Source of the DNA: Atlantibacter sp032075065
GTDB lineage: Bacteria > Pseudomonadota > Gammaproteobacteria > Enterobacterales > Enterobacteriaceae
Assembly (NCBI RefSeq): GCF_032075065.1
Contig: NZ_DAMAZC010000068.1
Location: 1 to 19,129 of the forward strand
Direction of reading: 5' to 3'
Length of the DNA stretch: 19,129 bases
This document shows positions 1 to 7,561 of the stretch, in pieces. Under the pieces are notes generated by a model. It saw nothing but the letters and a program-made list of their open reading frames with translations. It was not told the DNA's origin and ran no database searches. Both the position numbers and the translations under genes were made by a program. How positions within the stretch are numbered: position 1 is the stretch's first letter; every line of letters starts with the position of its first letter.

Positions 1-2
1 CC

Positions 3-260
3 TGGTGCCAGTTAATTGCCGATATCAGCGGTATTGAAGTCATACGCCCGACGGTGAGCGACGCTGGCGCGTTAGGCGCGGCATTACAGGCGCGTTGGTG
101 CAATGAGAATCTCCGGCAGCCGGGCGAAATGATTGCGCTTCACGAGATATTACCCGCATCACTGCGTGATATTGGGCGTGACGTTATACTGCCTTGCCCG
201 CAGCAGCGGGCGATCTATCAGCCTGTTTATGCTCGCTATCATCAAAATATGCCCACATAA
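3..260 (+). CDS. FGGY-family carbohydrate kinase, C-terminal fragment
   Basis: This is the 3' end of a gene whose start lies outside the window; 85 residues are visible in frame 3 before the TAA at 258-260. The opening WCQLIADISG followed by SDAGALGAAL resembles the end of the ATPase domain of xylulokinase-type FGGY kinases, where a Trp-x-Q-x-x-AD-x-x-G segment precedes a G-A-L/A-G-A-A helix. Such kinases phosphorylate a pentulose or related polyol-derived sugar in the cytoplasm. The substrate cannot be told from this fragment. The DeoR-type repressor begins only 23 bases downstream on the same strand, so the two probably form the end of a sugar or polyol catabolic operon with its own regulator. 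Confidence 0.7.
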   Translation, partial: WCQLIADISGIEVIRPTVSDAGALGAALQARWCNENLRQPGEMIALHEILPASLRDIGRDVILPCPQQRAIYQPVYARYHQNMPT

Positions 261-283
261 AAAAACTGCGGGGACGCGAAACG

Positions 284-1081
284 ATGCATCTGGTGGAACG
301 AAGGAATCAAATTCTGGCTGCGCTGACGGAAAAGGGCAGTGTGCAGGTGGCGCATCTGGCAAATAAGTTTGGTATTTCCGAGGTCACTATCCGCAACGAT
401 TTGCGGGAGCTGGAAACCCAGGGCCTGCTTATTCGTTTTCACGGCGGGGCGACTAATCAAATAAATAACTGGGCGCTGACCGGAAAGCCCAACGGCAATA
501 ACGACAGCCTTAATGAGATAAAACTGGAAGACCGCACGCTGCTTTCTGCCGATGCCAAAACCCGCATCGCCAATGCCGCAGCGCGCCTGGTTTCAACCGG
601 CAATAGCGTGATTATCGACAGCGGCAGCACCACGTTAAAAATTGCCCAGCAATTAGCGGACGCCGCAGATTTAATCGTCGTCACGAATAATTTGCCCGCT
701 GCCGAAGTACTGTCGATTAATCAGCACATCACCCTGGTGTTATGCGGGGGAACCTTCCGTCATAAAACCCGTTCTTTTCACGGCATGCATGCCGAATCGG
801 TATTAAAAGGCATCGTGGCGGATTATCTGTTTATTGGCGCAGACGGTATTGATATTGATAAAGGCATTACCACCTTTAACGAAGGTTATGCCATCAGTAA
901 GGTCATGGCGCGGGCGGCGAAAAAAGTGGTGGCGGTACTCGATTCAACCAAATTTGGCCGAATTGGTTTTAATCCGGTATTACCGATTAGCGATATTGGT
1001 GTACTGATTACCGATGACGGAATTAATCGCGAAACGGTGATGCTGCTGGAAAACAGAAATATTGATGTGATTATTGTTTAA
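284..1081 (+). CDS. DeoR/GlpR-family sugar-operon repressor, GatR/AgaR-like
   Basis: The protein has 265 residues, a normal length for the family. Residues 1-55 form the DeoR winged helix (ERRNQILAAL, then EVTIRNDLRELE and a RFHGGA wing). The rest is the DeoRC effector domain with the ISOCOT-type signatures DSGSTT, TNNLPAAEVLS, CGGTFRHKTRS and GADGID..GITTFNEGY, which bind a phosphorylated sugar. This half strongly recalls E. coli GatR, the galactitol repressor, and AgaR; I do not assign a symbol because the kinase next door argues for another substrate. The reading frame is open back to GTG at 194, but ATG 284 gives the family N-terminus and has GGGGAC 7 bases upstream. It probably represses the operon ending with the upstream kinase. 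Confidence 0.88.
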   Translation: MHLVERRNQILAALTEKGSVQVAHLANKFGISEVTIRNDLRELETQGLLIRFHGGATNQINNWALTGKPNGNNDSLNEIKLEDRTLLSADAKTRIANAAARLVSTGNSVIIDSGSTTLKIAQQLADAADLIVVTNNLPAAEVLSINQHITLVLCGGTFRHKTRSFHGMHAESVLKGIVADYLFIGADGIDIDKGITTFNEGYAISKVMARAAKKVVAVLDSTKFGRIGFNPVLPISDIGVLITDDGINRETVMLLENRNIDVIIV

Positions 1082-1109
1082 CGTGTTGGCAGTATTGCGC
1101 GATAAATAA

Positions 1110-1142
1110 AAAAGCCGGTCCGCAATCGCGGACCGGCTTTTT
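1110..1142. terminator. Bidirectional rho-independent terminator between the DeoR gene and fdhF
   Basis: A perfect 10-bp GC-rich stem (GCCGGTCCGC at 1114-1123 with GCGGACCGGC at 1128-1137) with loop AATC is flanked by A4 on the left and T5 on the right. It can therefore stop transcription of the DeoR gene from the left and of fdhF from the right. Confidence 0.93.
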
Positions 1143-1157
1143 ACTATCGGCTCAAAA

Positions 1158-1274
1158 TCAGCCCATTGCGGTTTCCCGCAGATGGCGTTTTAGCTTGTTG
1201 TACTCATTGATCACGTACTGCTCTGCCGCATTCTGATCGGCAATCGGCTCAACGCGCACCGCACAGTACTTGTA
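1158..1274 (-). pseudogene. fdhF: Orphaned 3' end of fdhF beyond the amber codon
   Basis: In frame with fdhF and directly after its TAG codon, 38 sense codons and a TGA stop (1158-1160) continue without any other lesion. They begin YKYCAVRVEPIAD and end KLKRHLRETAMG, which corresponds to the C-terminal tail of E. coli FdhF. Adding them gives 715 codons, exactly the E. coli length. The stretch therefore encodes the natural end of the molybdopterin-binding C-terminal domain and is lost unless the amber codon is read through or is a sequencing error. Confidence 0.85.
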
Positions 1275-3305
1275 CTACGGCGTTTTGGTAATCGGGCTGA
1301 GGTTTTCCGTCACCAGTTCATTACAGGCGCCAATCCACCACTGGTAAGTCATATATACCGCGCCTTTGTTCGGGCGATCGCTCACCTGAGCGCGGGTAAT
1401 GACTTTGCCTTTGCGCGAATTCACCCACACCAGCGCTTCATCCTGGATGCCCAGGCGAGCGGCATCGGCGGTATTGATCTGCGCATAGCCCGGTTCATCC
1501 GCCAGCGCAGCCAGCGCGGCGCAGTTACCGGTCATGGAACGGCACGAGTAGTGGCCGACTTCACGCACCGTCGACAGCACCATCGGGTACTCTTCATTTA
1601 CGCGATCGAGCGGCGGGGCCCAGTCGCAGGTGAACAATTGCCCCAGGCCGTTCGGCGTGGAGAATTTATCCTCGAACAGATAGTCGGTTCCCTGATCGGC
1701 CTCGGAGACATCGCGGCACGGCCACTGGATATAACCCAGCTCGCCCATTTTCTCGTAGGTTGCGCCGTAGAAGTCCGGGCACAGACCGCGCAGCTCATCC
1801 CAAATCTCTTTGGTGTTGTTGTAGTGCATCGCATAGCCCATCCGGGTGGCGATTTCACTGATGATCTGCCAGTCGGTTTTCAGGTCCCACTTCGGTTCCA
1901 CCGCTTTAAAGAAGCGCTGGAATCCGCGGTCGGCAGCGGTATACACCCCTTCATGTTCCCCCCACGAGGTGGACGGCAAAATCACATCCGCTTGCGCGGC
2001 GGTTTTGGTCATGAAGATATCCTGAACGATCACCAGTTCCAGCCCTTCAAAGGCTTTACGCACCGCTGACAGCTCGGCATCGGTTTGCAGCGGATCTTCG
2101 CCCATGATGTATGCCGCGCGCACTTCGCCATGCTCTACGCGGTGCGGCAGCTCGCTGATGCGATAACCGGTATGCGCGGGCAGTTCGGCCACGCCCCAGG
2201 CTTTAGCGAACTTCTCGCGGTGCTCCGGGAACTTGACGTACTGGTAGCCCGGATAGGTATCCGGCAGCGCGCCCATATCGCAGGCGCCCTGAACGTTGTT
2301 TTGCCCACGCACCGGGTTGACGCCGACGCTCGGCTTGCCGAGGTTGCCGGTCAGCAGCGCCAGGCTGGTCAACGAACGCACCGTTTCCACGCCCTGATAG
2401 AACTGGGTCACGCCCATGCCCCACAGGATGGTAGCCCGTTCTGATTTGGCATACATCCGCGCGGCCTGGCGGATCTCACTGGCCTTCACGCCGGTGATCT
2501 CTTCCACGGACTCCGGCGTATAGCCTTCAACGATTTTGCGATACTCCTCGAAGCCTTCGGTACGCGCCGCGACAAACGCGTGGTCATACAGATCTTCTTC
2601 GATGATCACATGGCCCATGGCGTTCAACAGCGCGATATTGGAGCCGTTTTTTAACGCCAGGTGCATATCGGCAATACGCGCGGTTTCGATTTTACGCGGA
2701 TCGCAGACAATCACTTTCGCCCCTTTCTGCTTCGCCCGAATCACGCGGTTTGCGACGATCGGGTGAGAATCAGCAGGGTTATAGCCAAACACAAACACTA
2801 AATCAGCATCTTCGATACCGACGATGGAGTTACTCATCGCGCCATTACCGACCGACTGGTGCAGACCTGCAACCGATGGGCCGTGTCAGACACGTGCGCA
2901 GCAATCGACGTTATTGGTTCCAATAACGGCGCGCGCGAATTTTTGCATGATGTAGTTGGTTTCGTTGCCGGTACCACGGGACGAACCGGTGGTCATAATG
3001 GCGTCCGGACCATATTTGGCTTTGATGGTGCTGAGCTTATCGGCGACATAATTCAGCGCCTCATCCCAGGAAACGGCTTCCAGCTTCCCGCCGCGTTGGC
3101 GACGGATCATAGGCGATTTAAGGCGTGGCGTCAGGATCTGGGTGTCATTGATAAAATCCCACCCGTAATACCCCTTCAGGCATAAATCCCCCTGATTGGT
3201 CTTACCCTGCGCCGGTTCCGCCTTAACGACTTTGCCATTATCGACGACGAGGTTGATCTTGCACCCCGACGCGCAATATGGGCAAACCGTGACGACTTTT
3301 TTCAT
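1275..3305 (-). CDS. fdhF: Formate dehydrogenase H, selenocysteine protein, ending at a premature amber codon
   Basis: FDH-H oxidises formate to CO2 and passes electrons to hydrogenase 3 in the cytoplasmic-side formate hydrogenlyase complex. The N-terminus shows the [4Fe-4S] ligands Cys8, Cys11, Cys15 and Cys42, followed by Lys44. The gene appears split by a TGA at 2886-2888, but this is codon 140, flanked by DCCARV and HGPSVAGLHQS exactly as around the active-site selenocysteine of E. coli FdhF, so it is read as Sec. The bis-MGD binding domains follow (GYNPADSHP, GVNPVRGQNNVQGACDMG, DVILPSTSWGEHEG). The start ATG has GGAG 7 bases upstream. The odd point is a TAG at 1275-1277 where E. coli has Glu after KTP; this would give 676 residues instead of 715. 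It is preceded by a sigma-54 promoter, as expected for FhlA control. Confidence 0.93.
2849..2888 (-). promoter_or_regulatory. Bacterial SECIS hairpin for selenocysteine insertion in fdhF
   Basis: Immediately after the in-frame UGA (2888-2886) the mRNA can fold into the fdhF-type SECIS. The apical helix GGU(U)GC with GCACC, containing one bulged U, closes the loop AGGUCU (2863-2868), the feature recognised by SelB in E. coli. The sequence is nearly that of E. coli fdhF as I remember it. SelB with Sec-tRNA would recode UGA as Sec140. Confidence 0.9.
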
Positions 3306-3373
3306 CCTGGCTCTCCAGTTAATCGTGTTCTTGCAAAACGCAAAACGTCTTTACCTTCTCAACGACTGATAAT

Positions 3374-3388
3374 GCATATTCCATGCCA
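3374..3388 (-). promoter_or_regulatory. Sigma-54 promoter of fdhF
   Basis: Read on the minus strand the site is TGGCAT-GGAAT-ATGC. It matches the -24/-12 consensus TGGCAC-N5-TTGC with the invariant GG (3386-3387) and GC (3374-3375) at correct spacing. The expected transcription start is near 3362, giving a leader of about 57 bases to the fdhF ATG. Confidence 0.85.
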
Positions 3389-3460
3389 GCAACATGGGTT
3401 TATTTAATTCATTGATATAAGTAGAGAAATAAAGAAATCTGCCGGGCAACATCCAGGATT

Positions 3461-3474
3461 CGACAAAAGTGTCA
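3461..3474 (-). promoter_or_regulatory. Candidate FhlA upstream activating site for fdhF
   Basis: The dyad CGACA-AAAG-TGTCA is centred about 106 bases upstream of the predicted sigma-54 start, the distance at which FhlA acts on E. coli fdhF. TGTCG and TGACA are the half-sites remembered for FhlA targets. A second related cluster (TCGACAGACG and CTGACA) lies at 3501-3517. The rest of the 400-base gap 3306-3705 holds no convincing gene; an open frame at 3404-3628 on the minus strand overlaps these signals and is not credible. Confidence 0.5.
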
Positions 3475-3705
3475 TGTCATTATTATCACTTTGACCAACG
3501 TCGACAGACGGCCTGACACCACATCCTAACCCTGGCGTCAGAGGGGACACTTTGATGTAGAGCGGTAACAGGGAAATTAAAGCAGCGACATCTTTACGAA
3601 AAACACAGCAGATGTTCACGAGATTCACATTCCTTTAATCAATAAATCCTCCTGTTGATGTACTCTGCTAAGGACACTCACCAATAAAAATATCCTGGAG
3701 TTCCT

Positions 3706-4134
3706 ATGACCGTATCTGCACGTAATCAGCTAACTGGCAAAGTCTCTGATATCCGCTCCGGCGCCGTTAACGATGAAGTTGAAGTCACGCTTGACGGTGG
3801 CGCGAAGCTGGTTGCCATTGTGACCGGCAATAGCACTGAGACACTGGGGCTCTCGGCGGGCAAGCCGGTTGTGGCGTTAATTAAAGCGCCGTGGGTGATC
3901 CTGGCGACCGAAGACTGCGGGCTGAAGTTTTCAGCCCGTAATCAGTTTGCCGGTGAAGTGAGCGCCGTGACGCAAGGTGCGGTCAATGCGACGGTGCATA
4001 TCAAAACCGACGCCGGATTCGAACTGACCGCCGTGATCACCAATGAAAGCCAGCAGGAAATGGCGTTAGGACAGGGATCGCGCGTTGTCGCGTTGGTCAA
4101 AGCTTCCAGCGTGCTACTTGCGGTAAAAGCTTGA
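3706..4134 (+). CDS. Di-Mop (TOBE-like) molybdate/molybdopterin-binding protein
   Basis: The protein has 142 residues built from two tandem copies of a Mop/TOBE domain, roughly residues 3-68 and 74-140. Each copy begins with SARNQ (residues 4-8 and 76-80), followed by (L/F)xG(K/E)V and a G-A-V-N segment, and ends with a hydrophobic strand before A-x-W/S-V-(I/L)-L-A. Mop domains bind molybdate in oligomers and are found in molbindins and in the ModE and ModC C-termini. There is no signal peptide, no DNA-binding domain and no ATPase, so it is probably a small cytoplasmic molybdate storage or buffering protein. It is divergent from fdhF, which needs a molybdenum cofactor. CTGGAG lies 5 bases before the ATG. 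Confidence 0.88.
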   Translation: MTVSARNQLTGKVSDIRSGAVNDEVEVTLDGGAKLVAIVTGNSTETLGLSAGKPVVALIKAPWVILATEDCGLKFSARNQFAGEVSAVTQGAVNATVHIKTDAGFELTAVITNESQQEMALGQGSRVVALVKASSVLLAVKA

Positions 4135-4137
4135 TTT

Positions 4138-4167
4138 AAAGGGCCTCCATTTCTCTGGAGGCCCTTT
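4138..4167. terminator. Bidirectional terminator between the Mop gene and nikE
   Basis: AAAGGGCCTCCA (4138-4149) pairs perfectly with TGGAGGCCCTTT (4156-4167) around the loop TTTCTC. A-runs and T-runs on both sides allow termination of both convergent operons. Confidence 0.92.
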
Positions 4168-4168
4168 C

Positions 4169-5029
4169 TTACGCACTGGCTAAATGCGGTTTCAACGCCG
4201 GTACGGCATTATCGCTGACCAGCGTAAGCCCCGGTCCGCGCGGTTCCCGGCGTGTCGGGAACGCGGGCAGCACGGCGCGCTGTAACGCCTGGCCCGGTGC
4301 GCTGGCAAACGCCACTGGCGAAGTCACCGGCAGGGTTTCGACGATCTCCCCGCCCTCCATCACCATCACCCGCTGGCAAAACCGCTCCACCAGACGTAGA
4401 TCGTGAGTGATAAACAGACACGCGGTGTGGTACTGCCGCTGCAAGTTTTTCAGCAGTTGGATGATGTTCGCCTGCAACACCAAATCCAGATTCGACACCG
4501 CTTCGTCAAGAATTAACAGCTTCGGCTCCACAACCATCGCCCGGGCGAGGCACACCCGCTGAAGCTGGCCGCCGCTCAGCTGCGGTGGCCGTTTATCCAG
4601 CAGACCGGCGTCCAGTTCGGTCGCCGCCATCACTCGCGCAATCCGTTCATTTTGCTGTGCAGTAGAGAGTTTCAGCAAGTGGCGCAGCGGCTCGCGGATA
4701 ATCTCGCGCACCGTGCGGCGCGGGTTAGCGGCGCTGATGGCGTCCTGAAACACCATCTGGATCTCCCGACGAAAGGCGCGCATCTCGTCGCCTTTCAGCG
4801 CGGAAAGGGGCTTATTACGCCAGCAAATATCGCCCGAAGTCGGGGTTTCCAGGCCAATCAGCAGACGCGCCAGCGTGCTTTTCCCGCAGCCGCTGCTGCC
4901 CAGCAGCGCCACGCTTTCGCCCTCGCTGACCGCCAGCGAAATACCGTTCAACACCTGATGATGATGCGCGCCGGTCAGCCCCATCCGCCCGTAGCGGTGC
5001 GAAACGTTCGAAACCGATAACAGTGTCAT
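4169..5029 (-). CDS. nikE: Nickel import ATP-binding protein NikE
   Basis: This is one of the two ATPases that drive nickel uptake through NikBC. It shows Walker A GSSGCGKST (residues 44-52), a Q-loop in MVFQDAISAANP, the ABC signature LSGGQLQR, Walker B KLLILDE and the switch His in ITHDLRLVERFCQRV, the last almost identical to E. coli NikE. At 286 residues it is about 18 longer than E. coli NikE because of a C-terminal extension after AFPTRREP that I cannot place. Its ATG overlaps the nikD stop codon by one base (TAATG), indicating coupled translation. It is the last gene of the operon; the nikR gene that follows nikE in E. coli is absent. Confidence 0.95.
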   Translation of the reverse strand: MTLLSVSNVSHRYGRMGLTGAHHHQVLNGISLAVSEGESVALLGSSGCGKSTLARLLIGLETPTSGDICWRNKPLSALKGDEMRAFRREIQMVFQDAISAANPRRTVREIIREPLRHLLKLSTAQQNERIARVMAATELDAGLLDKRPPQLSGGQLQRVCLARAMVVEPKLLILDEAVSNLDLVLQANIIQLLKNLQRQYHTACLFITHDLRLVERFCQRVMVMEGGEIVETLPVTSPVAFASAPGQALQRAVLPAFPTRREPRGPGLTLVSDNAVPALKPHLASA

Positions 5030-5787
5030 TACGCTATCTCCATGCCATACAGCGCCAGATGCGCCGATACCAGATTGCGGGTCACCGGATGCTGCGGCGC
5101 GCGAAACAGCGTTTGCACGTCGCCCCGTTCGACAATCTTGCCGTTTTCCATCACTGCCACATCGTCAGCCAGCCGCGCCACCACGCCCATGTCATGAGTG
5201 ACCAGCAGCATGCCGGGCGCGCGCTGCCGCATCTGATCTTCCAGCAGTTCCAGGATCCGCGCCTGCGCCAGCGCGTCGAGATCGGTAGTGGGTTCGTCGG
5301 CGATAATAAATGGTGCATCGCTCAGCACCGCCAGCGCGATCATCATGCGCTGGAGCATCCCGCCGCTCATCTCAAACGGGTACAGCCCCAGCACCCGTTC
5401 GGCTTCCTCCAGCCCAACAGATTGCAGCGTGGCGATAAGTGCGGCGTCATCCAGCGTTTTGCCCAGCGCCCGACAGGTCTCTTTAGCATGGGTCGCCATG
5501 GTAAACAGCGGATTAAAGGCGCTGCGCGGGTTCTGCATGATGGTCGCCACCTGCCTGCCGCGCAGCGATTGCGGGGTGACGGTCTGCCCGTTCAGCGCCA
5601 GCTCGCCCGCGGTTTGCCGCACTCCGGCGGGCAGGACGCCCAGCGCGGCGGCGCAGGTGAGAGATTTCCCGCTGCCGCTGCCGCCCACCAGCGCCAGCAC
5701 GCGTCCCGAGCGTAGCGTCAGCGACACGCCCTGCACCAGCGGGCGTTCCGCTGCCAGCGTGATGTTGTGCAATTCAAGTAGTGACAT
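5029..5787 (-). CDS. nikD: Nickel import ATP-binding protein NikD
   Basis: The partner ATPase of NikE has 252 residues. Walker A is GGSGSGKS (residues 35-42), followed by the Q-loop in IMQNPRSAFNPLFTM, the signature MSGGMLQR, Walker B FIIADEPTTDLD and the switch His in LVTHDMGVVARLADDVAVM. These are the hallmarks of the peptide/nickel (Opp/Dpp/Nik) subfamily, in which two different ATPases energise two different permeases. The start overlaps the nikC stop codon by one base (TGATG). Identification as NikD rather than a DppD paralogue rests on the gene order and on the closeness of the surrounding proteins to E. coli Nik. Confidence 0.94.
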   Translation of the reverse strand: MSLLELHNITLAAERPLVQGVSLTLRSGRVLALVGGSGSGKSLTCAAALGVLPAGVRQTAGELALNGQTVTPQSLRGRQVATIMQNPRSAFNPLFTMATHAKETCRALGKTLDDAALIATLQSVGLEEAERVLGLYPFEMSGGMLQRMMIALAVLSDAPFIIADEPTTDLDALAQARILELLEDQMRQRAPGMLLVTHDMGVVARLADDVAVMENGKIVERGDVQTLFRAPQHPVTRNLVSAHLALYGMEIA

Positions 5788-6620
5788 CAGTGGCTATGCT
5801 CCATGGCAAGATGCGGATCCAGCTGGTCGCGCAGCGCGTCGCCCAGCAGATTAAAGGTCATCACGCTGATAAACAGCGCCAGCCCCGGCCAGAACATCTG
5901 CATCGGCTGGGTCCAGATGTACTGGCGAGCGTCGTTGATCATCACGCCCCATTCCGGCGTCGGCGCGCTGACGCCCAGCCCAAGGAACGACATGCCCGCC
6001 ACGTGCAGCATCATATGGCCGATATCCAGCGTCGCCAGCACCAGCAGCGAGGGCATCACCGCACCGGCGAGATGATCGAAAAACAGATGCCAGCGGTTTG
6101 CGCCGCTCATCCGCGCCGCCAGCACGAATTCCCGATGGCGCAGCGAAATCACAATGCTGCGCACCATCCGCGCGTACCAGGCCCAGTGGGACAGGGCGAT
6201 GGCGAGGATCACGTTTACCAGCCCGGCGCCCAGCACGCCCACCATAAAAAACGACAGAATCGAGGTGGGGAAGGTCATAAACATATCGGTGGTGCGCATC
6301 AGCAACTGGTCGGCGCGCCCGCCCATCAGCCCGGCGCTGCCGCCCACCACCAGGCCCAGCGTTAATACCAGCAACAGACAGGCCAGCACCGATCCCAGCG
6401 ACACCCGCGTCGCCGCCAGTAGGCGAGAAAAAATATCGCGCCCCAGATGATCGGTGCCCAGCCAGTGGGTGCCGTCCGGCGGCAGCAGACGCTGTGGCAA
6501 ATCAATAGCCAGCGGATCGAACGGCAGCCACCACTGGCTGGTCAGGGCGATGGTCATCAGCAGCGCCAGAGAGAGCAGCGCCAGGCGCACCGGCCAACGC
6601 GCCGTACGGATAAAATTCAC
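5787..6620 (-). CDS. nikC: Nickel import permease NikC
   Basis: This 277-residue inner membrane protein forms the translocation channel with NikB. The N-terminus has a first hydrophobic helix and TSQWWLPFDPLAIDLPQRLL, followed by HWLGTDHLGRDIFSRLLAATRVSLGSVLACLLLVLTLGL, nearly as in E. coli NikC. The conserved EAA-type loop lies around LRHREFVLAARMSGANRWHLFFDHL, and the protein ends with LLGDALRDQLDPHL. The start codon is GTG (6618-6620), overlapping the nikB stop by four bases (GTGA), so translation is coupled. Confidence 0.95.
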   Translation of the reverse strand: MNFIRTARWPVRLALLSLALLMTIALTSQWWLPFDPLAIDLPQRLLPPDGTHWLGTDHLGRDIFSRLLAATRVSLGSVLACLLLVLTLGLVVGGSAGLMGGRADQLLMRTTDMFMTFPTSILSFFMVGVLGAGLVNVILAIALSHWAWYARMVRSIVISLRHREFVLAARMSGANRWHLFFDHLAGAVMPSLLVLATLDIGHMMLHVAGMSFLGLGVSAPTPEWGVMINDARQYIWTQPMQMFWPGLALFISVMTFNLLGDALRDQLDPHLAMEHSH

Positions 6621-7561
6621 GAGTGCGCTCCTTCATGGCGGCGAATACGCGGATCGAGCGCGGCATTCAGCAAATCAACGCCGAGATTGCAGATAACAAA
6701 CACGCCCACCATCATCAGGGTAAAGCACTGGATCACCGGGTAGTCGCGATTAAAAATCGCCGATACCGCATAGCGCCCGACGCCGGGCCAGGCGAAGATA
6801 TTTTCGATGATCATGGTGCCGCCAATCAGCTCGCCGATATGCATACCCACCGCCGTTACCATCGGCAGCGTGGCGTTGCGCAGCACGTGCCGCCGCTCGG
6901 TTTGCCGGTCGCTCAGCCCGCGCAGTTTCGCCCAGGTGACATGACGCTGGCCCGCCGCATCCAGCATGCTGGCGCGCAGCAGGCGAGCGTTGATCGCCAG
7001 CGACATAAAGGCGATAGACACCGCCGGTAAAATGATGTGCTGCCAGCCGCCGTAACCCAGCGCGGGCAGCCATTGCAGATGGACCGAAAACAACATCACC
7101 AGTAAAAAGGCGAGCCAGAAGTTGGGCATCGACACGCCCAGAAAGGCGATCAGCCGCACGAGGTAATCCGGCAGCCGGTCGCGGTAGCGCGCCGCCCAGA
7201 TGCCGAGCGGCACCGAGGTCACCAGGATCAACGCCAGCGCGAAGCCTGCCAGCTGGAGCGTGGCCGGGAAAAAGCGCAGCAAATCGTCCAGCACAGGGCG
7301 CTGGGTGGCGAACGACACCCCGAAATCGAGATGCAGGGCGTTCCACAGCCAGCGGCCATACTGCACCGGCAGCGGCTGGTCCAGCCCGAGCATCACGTGG
7401 GTCGAGGCCACCAGTTCCGGCGTCGGCGGCAGGTTAGACAGCCGTAAATAATCCATCGCCGGGTCGCCGCTGCCGAGGCGCAGCAGCAAAAAGATAATCA
7501 GCGACGCCGCCAGCAGCATCGGGACCAGCAGCGTAACACGCCACAAAATATAACGTAGCAT
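6617..7561 (-). CDS. nikB: Nickel import permease NikB
   Basis: The second permease has 314 residues and about six membrane helices. It starts with MLRYILWRVTLLVPMLLAASLIIFLLL, typical of DppB/NikB permeases, and continues with a periplasmic region with GDPAMDYLRLSNLPPTPE and then FGVSFATQRPVLDDLLRFFPATLQL. The cytoplasmic EAA loop is around LLRASMLDAAGQRHVTWAKLRGLSDRQ, and the C-terminus holds IIENIFAWPGVGRYAVSAIFNRDYPVIQ. Its ATG overlaps the nikA stop by one base. It belongs to the tightly packed nikABCDE unit. Confidence 0.95.
   Translation of the reverse strand: MLRYILWRVTLLVPMLLAASLIIFLLLRLGSGDPAMDYLRLSNLPPTPELVASTHVMLGLDQPLPVQYGRWLWNALHLDFGVSFATQRPVLDDLLRFFPATLQLAGFALALILVTSVPLGIWAARYRDRLPDYLVRLIAFLGVSMPNFWLAFLLVMLFSVHLQWLPALGYGGWQHIILPAVSIAFMSLAINARLLRASMLDAAGQRHVTWAKLRGLSDRQTERRHVLRNATLPMVTAVGMHIGELIGGTMIIENIFAWPGVGRYAVSAIFNRDYPVIQCFTLMMVGVFVICNLGVDLLNAALDPRIRRHEGAHS

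Noticed and set aside
2886..2888. fdhF looked like two genes split by a TGA stop (1275-2837 and 2886-3305).
   Set aside because: The TGA is codon 140 within the conserved FDH-H active site and is followed by a SECIS hairpin, so it encodes selenocysteine.
3404..3628. Open frame of 74 codons on the minus strand upstream of fdhF.
   Set aside because: It overlaps the candidate FhlA binding region, has no recognisable domain and no evident ribosome site.
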